A stretch of DNA of 64,000 nucleotides from Candidatus Rifleibacterium amylolyticum. GTDB taxonomy: Bacteria; Muiribacteriota; Ozemobacteria; Ozemobacterales; Ozemobacteraceae. The notes below the pieces were generated by a model. It did no database searches, was not told where the DNA came from, and saw nothing but the letters and a program-made list of their open reading frames with translations. The translations under genes were made by a program, and so were the position numbers. Below are positions 50,741 to 58,983 of this stretch, one piece after another (position 1 is the first letter of the stretch; every line of letters starts with the position of its first letter). The stretch is from assembly GCA_009917695.1 (NCBI GenBank), contig JAACJG010000002.1:1-64000 (forward strand), given 5' to 3'.

Positions 50741-50781
50741 ATCTTAATCTGCGGAAATCGGCGGATCGACTTCTTCTCTTC

Positions 50782-52215
50782 CTATTTGTCGCGGCGGATC
50801 AGGTGGTAGCCGAAACCGGTTTCGACGACGCCCGAGACTTTGCCGACTTCGAGGCCAAAAGCAGCGTCTTCGAAAGGTTTGGCCATCATGCCGCGGCCGA
50901 AGCTGCCGAGCGAGCCATTTTTCGACTTGCCGCTCGGGCAGTCTGAATACTCTTTTGCCAGTTCGCCGATGTCAGCGCCTTTTTTGATCTTCTCGTGCAG
51001 TTCGTCGATGAGCTTGCGCGCCTCTTCTTTGCTGCGCGTAGCACTGCTGCGATCGGCGCCCTGCCAGGCAATCAGAATATGCGTCGCTTCGACCTGCTGC
51101 AATTCGGCGGAAGCAGTCGCGGTGCCGGTTGCTGTTTCGGGTGGCGGTGCCGGTTTCGCTTCATGCAGTTCGGCCGGCTTGACCAGCAGCGGCTTGACGC
51201 GGGCTTCGGGAATGGCGTAGACGAACTTTGCGGCGTTGCCGGCGGTTTCGCTGGCGAGCGCGGCAAGTGCTGTGTCGGTGCCGGTATAGTGCGCATCGAG
51301 ACTGATGATGTGCCCTTTGCCGACGTTGGCGAGATCGGTCGGGCCGCTGCCGATGCGCATGCTGACGGTGAGCCCCTTGAAGGTTTCGACCTCGATGAGT
51401 GTAGCACTGGCCAGATCAGGATGTTCGAGCGGCGTGGCGGTAGCTATGATATCGCCGACCTCGATGTTTTCGAAAAAGCGGGCGACGGCATCGGCAGAGG
51501 CTCGCTTCGTCTGCTGGCCTTCGGGCAGATCTGCCAGCTGCAGAGCTGCCGTGGCCGATTCGCGCGCCAGCACGTAACCGTCGGCACCGACGACCGGGCG
51601 ACTGTTGATGCGGCTGATATCGGCAGCAGGAAGCTTGAGCAGGCTGGTGTTGAGCCAGCGCAAAGGAGTCTTGTCGATCCAGAGTTTATTCGAGACCAGA
51701 TAAACCTTGTCGTCACTGCCGGTTCTGACATACTGGCCGTCTTCGCCAAACCCCATGGCTCCATCGGGCCCGCGTGACTGCCGGCCCTTGCCAAGCAGCA
51801 GGGTTTTTATTTCCTTGCCGTCTTTGTCGCGCAGAGTCAGCCAGAGACTGTCGGCATCAGGCCGGGTGCCGGAAGCGGGCGAGGCGACTCCAAGATCGGC
51901 GTGGCGTTCTTTATTGGCGCTGACCATTTCGATGATGCGCGTAGTCGAGAGTTTCTGAAACAGGTCTTCGATACGGTCAGGCTGAGCTGCGAAGCCTTCG
52001 CGGCTGGTGACGCGCCAGCTGCCGTTCTGCTGTGCCAGCGAAATTTCTTCATCGGCGGCAGTCAGCGTGAAAGCGCGCACCTGATCGATTTCGGCGGCCG
52101 ACAGCAGGTTGCGGCCGACGAGCGGGTCGCCGGCGCCGGTTTTGCTGTCCTGACTTACAACCAACGCGATGGCAACGAGAACAACAGCTATTATCAGCAG
52201 TTTGAAGTTTTTCAT
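50782..52215 (-). CDS. DUF4340 protein fused to a C-terminal parvulin (PpiC-type) domain
   Basis: A 477-residue protein. An N-terminal signal-anchor helix (FKLLIIAVVLVAIALVVS, 4-21) is followed by a DUF4340 region (about 25-350, FTLTAADEEISLAQQNGSWR). An Ala/Pro-rich linker (KPAPPPETATGTAT) leads to a parvulin domain (EATHILIAWQGADRS, LAKEYSDCPSGKSKNGSLGS, FGRGMMAKPFEDAAFGLEVG, ETGFGYHLI). DUF4340 proteins go with GldG-like ABC components, while the rotamase fusion is not usual. It probably faces the periplasm and assists folding of a cargo or subunit of the ABC system. It overlaps the GldG gene by four bases. Confidence 0.82.
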   Translation of the reverse strand: MKNFKLLIIAVVLVAIALVVSQDSKTGAGDPLVGRNLLSAAEIDQVRAFTLTAADEEISLAQQNGSWRVTSREGFAAQPDRIEDLFQKLSTTRIIEMVSANKERHADLGVASPASGTRPDADSLWLTLRDKDGKEIKTLLLGKGRQSRGPDGAMGFGEDGQYVRTGSDDKVYLVSNKLWIDKTPLRWLNTSLLKLPAADISRINSRPVVGADGYVLARESATAALQLADLPEGQQTKRASADAVARFFENIEVGDIIATATPLEHPDLASATLIEVETFKGLTVSMRIGSGPTDLANVGKGHIISLDAHYTGTDTALAALASETAGNAAKFVYAIPEARVKPLLVKPAELHEAKPAPPPETATGTATASAELQQVEATHILIAWQGADRSSATRSKEEARKLIDELHEKIKKGADIGELAKEYSDCPSGKSKNGSLGSFGRGMMAKPFEDAAFGLEVGKVSGVVETGFGYHLIRRDK

Positions 52216-54146
52216 GGCATTCCCCTCCGGCTGTTCTGGCGCATGTAGACATAAGCGCCGACAAATGCGACAAGCAACGGCATCAGCAGCAGATTGACGA
52301 AGGTCACGCGGGTGCCGAGGCTTTCGATATCCTGACGCAGCAGCTTGCGGATTTCGCGGCGGCGGCGCATCGTCTCTGACTGCTCGTTGCGCGCGCGTTC
52401 GACTTCCTCGCGCTGTTCGGCGCTGAGAATCAGGCGTTCACCGTCTTTTTTCTGAGACTGCAGCTGATTGATACGCTGCTGGATTTCTTCGAGTCTGGCG
52501 GTCAGAGCTTTTTCCTCTTCCTGCCAGCGCTTCTGCGCTTCGCGTTCGATCTCTTCGACCCGGGTGAAAGTGCGCGCGAACTTGCCGCGCGAGCGCACTG
52601 CGATCAGATCTTCTGAGCCGGCGAGCATATCGACGCAGTTCGCAATGAAGGCGAGATTGTCGTTGAGCGGCTGCAGCAAGGTGTTGCCGAAGAAGTTGAT
52701 GGCGCGCACGCAATAGTCGTTATGCAACAGATCGGCATCGGCGATGATCATGAGCGAGCCGGCCTTTTCGGCTTTGGCGACATGCTTCTGGCGGCGGGCT
52801 TCCTGGGCGGCCTCACGCTGCTTTTTCGCATCTTCACTCTCATTTTCGGGCGCTGGCGTTACCGGCGGCTCGCTGAAGGCTGAACTGAAGGTGCCGCGCA
52901 CCAGAGCCGCCAGCGTCTGACGCACACCGGTGGTCGGCAGTCCGCGCACCAGATCAGCCGGACTGGAGAGCAGCTGGTGAGTATCGACCAGACTGCCGGA
53001 ATCGCGAGTTGTGATCAGCGGCACGAACTCATGCGCACTGCCGGAAGCCTTGCTCAGAGCGCCGGCGTTGACCATCAGCATGCTGTTCAGTTTGGCGGTA
53101 ACCGCCGATTCGCGGTTGAAGGCATCGCCGTTGAGGCTGAGCCAGAGCGGGTGATCGATGAGCCCCTGTGGCCCGGCGTTGACGCGGGTCGCCATGTTGA
53201 TGTCGGCGGCGATCTTGCCGCGGTTGTAGTCGATGCCCCAGGCCTTGAACAGCTTATTGACATCGGAAGAACGCTGCATCATCGCCATATAGGGGTTGTT
53301 CTGGTCGCCAAGGTTGTCGGCCATGCAGGCGGGATCGACCATGACGATGGCGCGGCCGCCTTTGACCACATACTGATCGATTGCATAGAGAGTGTTTTCG
53401 GGCAGATCCTTCGGGTGAATGACCATCAGCAGTGAGATATCAGACGGAATCTCTTCGGCATTGGCTTCGACCTTGCGTATCTCGAAGTTTTTGCGCAGTT
53501 CTTTGAGAAACAGCCAGTCTTCGCCCTGCTGCATACCCGGAAAAGGCATACCGCCACCCACTACCGGCAGCGGGCTGAGCACGCCGACGGTGCTCTTGCC
53601 GCGGGCTGAAGCCTGCACTATGGCGCGGGTTATGTCGTATTCGAGAAATTCTTCGCGCTCGACGGTGAAGAACGGAATCACTTCTTCTTTGTCAGCGACG
53701 ATGGCGACAAGGCCGAGGTAGAACTTTTCGCCGGTCGGCAGGCCGGCCTGGGCGAGACCGTATTTGACCGCCCATTCTTCGACGTCGGTGTCGGGCTGCG
53801 GGTCGAGAATTTCAAGATCGAGCATGCCGCGGCTGCTGGTGACGTATTCGCCGAGGAATTCTTCGATACGCTTGCCGTAGAGCTTGTAGCCAAACGGCAC
53901 ATTGGCGAGTGATTTTGAGAAGTAGAATTTGAGCCGGGTCTTGTCGTTGAGCTGGCCGAGAATCGAGCGCGTGCCTTCAGAGAGCGTGAACAGCTTTTCG
54001 GCGGTCATGTCGGCGCGCAGATAAGCCATACCTGAAATGTAGTTAACCGCGACAAGAATCACGGCGAGAAGCAGAATCGAGCCGAGCGACGAGGCGAACA
54101 GGCCGGCGGCGCTGTGGCTGGCAGATGGTTTCTGGTTTGCAGTCAT
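52212..54146 (-). CDS. GldG-like ABC-associated protein
   Basis: A 644-residue protein with an N-terminal membrane helix (LGSILLLAVILVAVNYISGM, about 19-38), a large extracytoplasmic part of the 'ABC-type uncharacterised transport system' type (LTLSEGTRSILGQLNDKTRL, DLEILDPQPD, GGRAIVMVDPA), a charged coiled-coil near 540-600 (REAQKRWQEEEKALTARLEEI) and a closing membrane helix (VTFVNLLLMPLLVAFVGAYV). It is typical of GldG/IntA families next to GldF permease and GldA ATPase. The cargo is unknown. Confidence 0.85.
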   Translation of the reverse strand: MTANQKPSASHSAAGLFASSLGSILLLAVILVAVNYISGMAYLRADMTAEKLFTLSEGTRSILGQLNDKTRLKFYFSKSLANVPFGYKLYGKRIEEFLGEYVTSSRGMLDLEILDPQPDTDVEEWAVKYGLAQAGLPTGEKFYLGLVAIVADKEEVIPFFTVEREEFLEYDITRAIVQASARGKSTVGVLSPLPVVGGGMPFPGMQQGEDWLFLKELRKNFEIRKVEANAEEIPSDISLLMVIHPKDLPENTLYAIDQYVVKGGRAIVMVDPACMADNLGDQNNPYMAMMQRSSDVNKLFKAWGIDYNRGKIAADINMATRVNAGPQGLIDHPLWLSLNGDAFNRESAVTAKLNSMLMVNAGALSKASGSAHEFVPLITTRDSGSLVDTHQLLSSPADLVRGLPTTGVRQTLAALVRGTFSSAFSEPPVTPAPENESEDAKKQREAAQEARRQKHVAKAEKAGSLMIIADADLLHNDYCVRAINFFGNTLLQPLNDNLAFIANCVDMLAGSEDLIAVRSRGKFARTFTRVEEIEREAQKRWQEEEKALTARLEEIQQRINQLQSQKKDGERLILSAEQREEVERARNEQSETMRRRREIRKLLRQDIESLGTRVTFVNLLLMPLLVAFVGAYVYMRQNSRRGMP

Positions 54147-54161
54147 GGTTGGCCTCCTTCC

Positions 54162-54896
54162 TTACTCGGCTTTCTTCATTTCGAGAACTATGGCGTTAGC
54201 GGTGAGCATGAAGCCGATCATCGAAACGAAGTAGATAATGGCGCGGCTGTCGAGCAGCCCACGCTGGAAACTTTGAAAATGCGTAAAAAAGCTGAAGGCC
54301 GAGATCGCTTCAGATATGCGCACCGGCAGGAAGCCGTTGAGGAAATCGGTAAACACGCCGACACCGAGCATGACCATGGCGAAGCAGGCAACGACCGACA
54401 GCACGAAGCTGATGACCTGGTTCTTGCTCATCGCCGAGAACAGGCAGGTCACCGCGAGATAGGCGCCGGCCAGCAGAAATGAGCCGAGATACGAGGTAAG
54501 GATGATGCCGTAGTCAGGGCTGCCAAGGTAGCCAACAGTCAGCACCATCGGAAAGGTCAGCACCAGCGCAATACCGATGAAGGCCCAGGCGGCGAGGAAC
54601 TTGCCGGCGATTGCCTCGATCAGCGTTATTGGCAGAGTGAACAGCAGTTCGATAGTGCCGCTTTTGCGCTCTTCTGACCACAGGCGCATGCCGACGGCCG
54701 GCACCAGAAACAGATAGAGCCAGGGGTGCCAGACGAAAAACGGGTCGAGCGAAGCGACGCGCGCGTCGAAAAAGCGCGAGATGAAAAAGGTGCAGCCGGC
54801 GGTCGCCAGCAGAAAGATAATGATAAAAACGTAGGCTACCGGCGATTCAAAGTAGCCCCGCAACTCGCGTTTGAGCACTGCTTTGAGGTTTCTCAT
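54162..54896 (-). CDS. GldF-like ABC transporter permease
   Basis: A 244-residue protein of six predicted membrane helices (AYVFIIIFLLATAGCTFFIS at 21-40, WAFIGIALVLTFPMVLTVGY, VISFVLSVVACFAMVMLGVG), with MRNLKAVLKRELRGYF at the N-terminus as in ABC-2 permeases. It overlaps the ATPase gene by four bases and ends 15 bases before gldG. It works with the ATPase as an exporter or gliding-type system. Confidence 0.87.
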   Translation of the reverse strand: MRNLKAVLKRELRGYFESPVAYVFIIIFLLATAGCTFFISRFFDARVASLDPFFVWHPWLYLFLVPAVGMRLWSEERKSGTIELLFTLPITLIEAIAGKFLAAWAFIGIALVLTFPMVLTVGYLGSPDYGIILTSYLGSFLLAGAYLAVTCLFSAMSKNQVISFVLSVVACFAMVMLGVGVFTDFLNGFLPVRISEAISAFSFFTHFQSFQRGLLDSRAIIYFVSMIGFMLTANAIVLEMKKAE

Positions 54897-55900
54897 GCCT
54901 TTTCGCCTCCTTTCGTCAGGTTATAGAAGACTTCGTTAAGATCGCCCTTTTCGAGCGTGAAAGCATCGACTTCCCATTTGCGTTCATGCACGAATTTGGC
55001 GGCCTCATGCGCAATCGCCACGCCTTTTTTGGGAAACAGGCGCACACGCAGGCTGCTTTTGCCGTTTTTCGCGCTGCCGGCGGCGTCTTCACCCTCGGCA
55101 ACAGCGGTCTTCGCCGGCAGGTCGTCGTTTTTAAGTTCTTCGACGCGGGCGACGCCTTCGATTTTCTGCAGGTCAGCGAGAGCGTCCTTGATGCCTTCGC
55201 CGGTAAGTTCGAGAGTGACGGCGCCGTGCAGAACCGAGCGGCTGCGCAGAGCTTCGGGGGTGCCGTCGGCGACGATGCGGCCGTTACCGATGATGATGGC
55301 GCGTGAGCACACCGCTTCGACCTCTTCGAGAATGTGGGTCGAGAGAATAATGCATTTTTCGCGGCCCATGCGCCTGATCAGCGCGCGCACTTCCTGTTTC
55401 TGGTTGGGGTCGAGGCCGTCGGTCGGCTCGTCGAGCACCAGATATTCGGGGTCGTGCAGCAGTGCCTGGGCAAAGCCGACGCGCTGGCGGTAACCCTTGG
55501 AAAGCGTGTCGATGAGCTGCCAGGCGACCTCTTTGAGATTACAGGTTTCGAGCATGCGCATGACCCGGTTCTTGCGTTCTTCGCCGTCGTAGCCGCGCAC
55601 TTCGGCGGTGAACATGAGAAAATCATAAACATTCATGTCTTTATAAGACGGGGCCGATTCTGGCAGGTAGCCGATACGGGCGCGCACTTCGAGCGGGTTT
55701 TCCCAGATATCGAAATCGGCAACCTTTGCGGTTCCTGAAGTCGGCGGCAGAAAGGTGGTGATCATCTTCATCGTGGTCGACTTGCCGGCGCCGTTGGGGC
55801 CGAGAAAGCCGAGGATTTCTCCCTTGCCGACCGTAAAACTGATGCCATCGACGGCTCTGATACTGCCAAATGACTTGGCCAGCGATTCAACTGCAATCAT
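54893..55900 (-). CDS. ABC transporter ATPase (GldA-like)
   Basis: A 335-residue ATPase. Walker A is GFLGPNGAGKSTT (31-43), the signature is SKGYRQRVGFAQAL, Walker B is YLVLDEPTDGLDPNQ, and the switch His is in STHILEE. The C-terminal 110 residues form an extension (ALADLQKIEGVARVEELKND... to DLNEVFYNLT) as in GldA/NatA-like proteins, with a Lys/Ala/Gly-rich piece (AEGEDAAGSAKNGKSS). It heads the operon, with AGGAGG just upstream and a good promoter at 55949-55977. Confidence 0.9.
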   Translation of the reverse strand: MIAVESLAKSFGSIRAVDGISFTVGKGEILGFLGPNGAGKSTTMKMITTFLPPTSGTAKVADFDIWENPLEVRARIGYLPESAPSYKDMNVYDFLMFTAEVRGYDGEERKNRVMRMLETCNLKEVAWQLIDTLSKGYRQRVGFAQALLHDPEYLVLDEPTDGLDPNQKQEVRALIRRMGREKCIILSTHILEEVEAVCSRAIIIGNGRIVADGTPEALRSRSVLHGAVTLELTGEGIKDALADLQKIEGVARVEELKNDDLPAKTAVAEGEDAAGSAKNGKSSLRVRLFPKKGVAIAHEAAKFVHERKWEVDAFTLEKGDLNEVFYNLTKGGEKA

Positions 55901-55913
55901 CTAAACCTCCTGT

Positions 55914-55929
55914 CGGGCAGAACTGCCCG
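55914..55929. promoter_or_regulatory. Inverted repeat CGGGCAG-aa-CTGCCCG in the 5' leader of the ABC operon
   Basis: A perfect 7-bp inverted repeat between the promoter and the start codon (13 bases upstream of ATG 55900). It may be an operator or a leader hairpin that covers part of the ribosome site. Confidence 0.45.
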
Positions 55930-55948
55930 GTCTGTATGTTCGGGGGCA

Positions 55949-55977
55949 ATTGTAACCCGATTGACCAGCTTGTGCAA
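55949..55977 (-). promoter_or_regulatory. Promoter of the ABC/DUF4340 operon
   Basis: On the minus strand TTGCAC (55977-55972) and TACAAT (55954-55949) are separated by 17 bp, a good sigma-70-type match. No other gene lies between it and the ABC ATPase start at 55900. Confidence 0.5.
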
Positions 55978-56091
55978 AAAAAGTTCCCAATTTTTTTCCA
56001 GTTTATACAAAAGCGCGTTGATTTTTGTTAAGCCAGAGGCTTCGGCCATCAGACGGGATGCTTTTTTGCTGACAGGAGGTCAGCTATACTT

Positions 56092-56115
56092 GGCAGCATC
56101 AGGATAGATGCTGCC
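56092..56115. repeat. Hairpin GGCAGCAT...ATGCTGCC
   Basis: A perfect 8-bp stem with an 8-base loop in the 380-bp gap between the ABC operon and the glycosyltransferase. It has no T-run. The rest of the gap shows an attcgcttcgctcacaagct element and a 'tctttgtggcttggtgtctt' run typical of the dispersed repeats. Confidence 0.4.
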
Positions 56116-56282
56116 GGGTGCTCCAGCGATTCGCTTCGCTCACAAGCTTACGAAAAAGCAAACCCGTCTTCAGGCCTCGCGACAAATTCAATACTCGTTT
56201 GTATAACAAAAACTTCTTTGTGGCTTGGTGTCTTTGTGCGAGAAAAGTTGCGCAATGGCGGGTGATGATTTAAAGTAGGCGC

Positions 56283-57389
56283 ATGAAACGCATCGCCATT
56301 CTTGAGAGTTCGTCGCGCTCGCTGGTCAATTTCAGGGGAAACCTGATCAGGACTCTGCGCCAACGCGGACACGAGGTGCTGTGCATTGCACCGGACGCCT
56401 GGTTTGCCGACGAAGTGCGCGCCATCGCCAGCGAATTTGCGACGGCCGAAGTTGCCCGGGCCGGGCTCAACCCGCTCGACGACATACTCTACTACCGGCA
56501 GCTGCGCCAGTTGCTTGCCCGGCGGCGCCCCGACACCATACTGGCTTATACGATCAAGCCGATTGTTTACGGCACCATGGCGGCGCGCAATCTTGGAATC
56601 AGCGAAATTTACGCGCTGATCACCGGACTCGGCTATGCCTTCATGAATGTTTCTTACCATCAGCGCCTGACCGGTCTGCTGGCGCGCAGCCTCTACCGAC
56701 GCGCTCTCAGGTTCGACCGTCGCGTGTTCTTCCAGAATCCTGACGATCGCGACGAGTTCGTCACGCTCAACATCGTTGAATCCGAAAAAACCGCGCTGGT
56801 AAACGGTTCCGGCGTCGATCTGCAGCATTTCACCCAGCAGCCACTGCCGGACGGCCCGCCGGTTTTTCTTCTTATCGCACGCCTGCTCAAAGACAAAGGC
56901 ATAATGGAATACATCGAAGCAGCAGCCAGTCTGCGCAAAGTCTTCCCTTCGGCGCGATTTCAGCTGCTCGGCCCGGCTGACCCAAGCCCGTCCGGGTTGC
57001 CTCTAAGCACAATAGAGCGCTATACTGAAGCCGGGGTCATCGAATATCTCGGCGCCACCCGCGATGTCAGACCTTTTCTGAAACAGGCTTCGGTTTTTGT
57101 GCTGCCCTCATACCGCGAAGGACTGCCGCGAACCGTAGTTGAAGCGATGGCGACCGGCCGCCCGATTGTCACCAGTGACGCTCCCGGCTGCCGCCAGACA
57201 GTTCAGGAAGGCGAAAACGGCTTTCTCGTGCCGATACGCAATCCTTCAGCGCTGGCAGCGACCATGCGGCGCCTTATCGAAACCCCGCAGCTGCTGCCAC
57301 CAATGGCTGCCGTCAGCCGGCGCCTGGCCGAGCAAAACTACGATGTACACGAAATAAACCGCCAGATCATCGAGCAAACCTGCATCTGA
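56283..57389 (+). CDS. Glycosyltransferase family 4, PglA-like
   Basis: A 368-residue GT-B enzyme: ILESSSRSLVNFRGNLIRTL at the start (acceptor-side motif of PglA/WbpH-like enzymes), YALITGLGYAFMN, FFQNPDDRDEF, NGSGVDLQHF and LLIARLLKDKGIMEYIEAA. LPSYREGLPRTVVEAMATGR carries the donor-binding E-x7-E. PglA adds GalNAc to bacillosaminyl-PP-undecaprenol. With pglC, D and E at the other end of the window, it may add the second sugar. Confidence 0.85.
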   Translation: MKRIAILESSSRSLVNFRGNLIRTLRQRGHEVLCIAPDAWFADEVRAIASEFATAEVARAGLNPLDDILYYRQLRQLLARRRPDTILAYTIKPIVYGTMAARNLGISEIYALITGLGYAFMNVSYHQRLTGLLARSLYRRALRFDRRVFFQNPDDRDEFVTLNIVESEKTALVNGSGVDLQHFTQQPLPDGPPVFLLIARLLKDKGIMEYIEAAASLRKVFPSARFQLLGPADPSPSGLPLSTIERYTEAGVIEYLGATRDVRPFLKQASVFVLPSYREGLPRTVVEAMATGRPIVTSDAPGCRQTVQEGENGFLVPIRNPSALAATMRRLIETPQLLPPMAAVSRRLAEQNYDVHEINRQIIEQTCI

Positions 57390-57913
57390 GACCACCACAC
57401 GGCGGGCAGGGAGCCGATTATAACGACAGCTACCACAAATACATGCAACAAGAGAGAATTGACCTGATTGTAAAGATTCAGTTATGAGTGAAATCATTAT
57501 TGTGAGTGCGCAGACAGGGATCTCATAAGCGAAAACTTTTTTGCACAAGGATGTGCTTATGCCGAGCTGCGCAGGATAGAGCAGCTCGGCCGAGCCAGGC
57601 AATATTGACGTAAAGCCATAGCTATTTACCATAAATTGCGTCTGGTGAGAGTTGTAGCGTTGAGGCTTTGCATACGCATCTCTAACGGCTGAAGCCGTAA
57701 GAGCTGCCTAACCCTGTCGAGAGCACGGGTAACAAGGCATAGCTTGTAGCTATAAATCTACGCAATATAGGCAATCCCACCTAAAGACTGCATCGTTACA
57801 CCTGATTACAAAAGAACCGTGAAAGAATTAAAAAACTCTGTTACTTTTAGGGGAAGTCTGTCGTAAAGTAGTTGAAGAACGAAAATAATAATTACCATGA
57901 AAGAGGTTTGCTT
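57390..57913. other. Non-coding gap with three neighbouring hairpins
   Basis: No gene is recognised in this 520-bp gap. At 57685-57698 ACGGCT-ga-AGCCGT forms a hairpin. At 57702-57744 AGCTGCCT pairs with AGGC.AT.AGCT around an inner ACCC...GGGT stem. At 57746-57759 GTAG...CTAC forms a third. The run ends about 155 bases before the lipoprotein start and could be a structured leader or small RNA. It matches no riboswitch consensus known to me. Confidence 0.3.
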
Positions 57914-58825
57914 ATGAAAGGGCTTAAAAGATTATCAATTTTGATGCTTCTGGTGAGTTCTATTTTTATGACCGGTTGTGACGCGACCCAGATCATCGAC
58001 ATGATTCAGAAGGTCGCCCAGGGTGTACAGCAGGCGATGCCGGCTATCCAGAATGTAGTAAACACCTTCGCCGGAATCTTCGGCAACAACAATAACAACG
58101 CCGCCGCCGACAACACGCAGCAGGCTGCTCAGAACGCTACCAACACTGCTGCCGTTGAAGATGACAAAAAGGAAGAAGCCAACGTCGTCACCATTGACCC
58201 CAACAAAGAAGAAGTTGCCAGCGCGACGCCCAATACCAACACCGCAACAGGCGCCACCGGCAACACCATTGATGCAGCGGGCGGAACAGAGGCAGCAGAT
58301 ACTCCGACGACTGCAGTCGCCACGCAGACCGCTGCGCCCAACCAGACGGCAACAGTAGAAGTTTCTGCAGCAGCGAAAAAGCAGATGGACGACGTTGTCG
58401 CCTACGCCCTTGCCAACCATCGCGGCGCCTCGAACGGCGAGTGTTTCAACGCAGTATGGGGCTACCTGACAAAATCAGGCTATGGCAATCTTCAGGCCTG
58501 GGGCGACCTGCCGGCAATGCAGAGCGGAGAAGCCAGACATTTTGCCGAATACCTCAATGCCAGTCAGCGTAACCTCGATGAAGCCGGCCTGAAACGACTC
58601 GACACCACGCTCAATCCCCCGATCACCAGCCCGCACGACCCGAGAATCCCCAAAGGCGCTGTCATCGTCGTTGGCCCCGGCAGCTACGGCACCAATCACG
58701 CTACTGCCGGCGACATAGTGATCAAGGCTGCTGATGGCCGCTTCGTAAATGACGGTCCGAACATGGACTACGGAACCTCAGCCAATTGGTATGGCAAAGT
58801 CCTCGGAGTCTACATACCCAAATAA
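57914..58825 (+). CDS. Lipoprotein with low-complexity linker and probable CHAP/NlpC-like domain
   Basis: A 303-residue protein. The signal peptide ends with lipobox MTGC (C22). A helical stretch follows, then an Asn/Ala/Thr-rich linker (about 60-155, NNNNNAAADNTQQAAQNA), then a globular domain: KKQMDDVVAYALANHRGAS, NGECFNAVWGYLTKSGYG with a possible nucleophile Cys, and GPGSYGTNHATAGDIVIK with a candidate His. This resembles small cysteine peptidase/amidase domains of cell-wall enzymes, but residue roles are inferred. ATG 57914 has AAGAGG seven bases upstream. Confidence 0.6.
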   Translation: MKGLKRLSILMLLVSSIFMTGCDATQIIDMIQKVAQGVQQAMPAIQNVVNTFAGIFGNNNNNAAADNTQQAAQNATNTAAVEDDKKEEANVVTIDPNKEEVASATPNTNTATGATGNTIDAAGGTEAADTPTTAVATQTAAPNQTATVEVSAAAKKQMDDVVAYALANHRGASNGECFNAVWGYLTKSGYGNLQAWGDLPAMQSGEARHFAEYLNASQRNLDEAGLKRLDTTLNPPITSPHDPRIPKGAVIVVGPGSYGTNHATAGDIVIKAADGRFVNDGPNMDYGTSANWYGKVLGVYIPK

Positions 58826-58848
58826 AGCCCGAAGCCCTTACTTACCCG

Positions 58849-58883
58849 AAAACCCCGCAGCCTGACAGCCGCGGGGTTTCTCA
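58849..58883 (+). terminator. Rho-independent terminator after the lipoprotein gene
   Basis: AAAACCCCGC-agcctgacagcc-GCGGGGTTT is a strong 9-10 bp stem followed by a short T-rich end (tttctcat). It lies 24 bases beyond the stop. Confidence 0.7.
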
Positions 58884-58983
58884 TATATCACCAGGTCGTC
58901 TGCCAGGAGATTGCTGCTTGCGCGCAGCCGGAGAAATCAACAATACTGAGGCTGAAGCAAAGCAGCCGGTTAAGCAGAAAAAT

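Noticed and set aside
56148-56828. 226-residue minus-strand frame over the PglA-like gene
   Set aside because: Antisense shadow in GC-rich DNA; no ribosome site or known motif.
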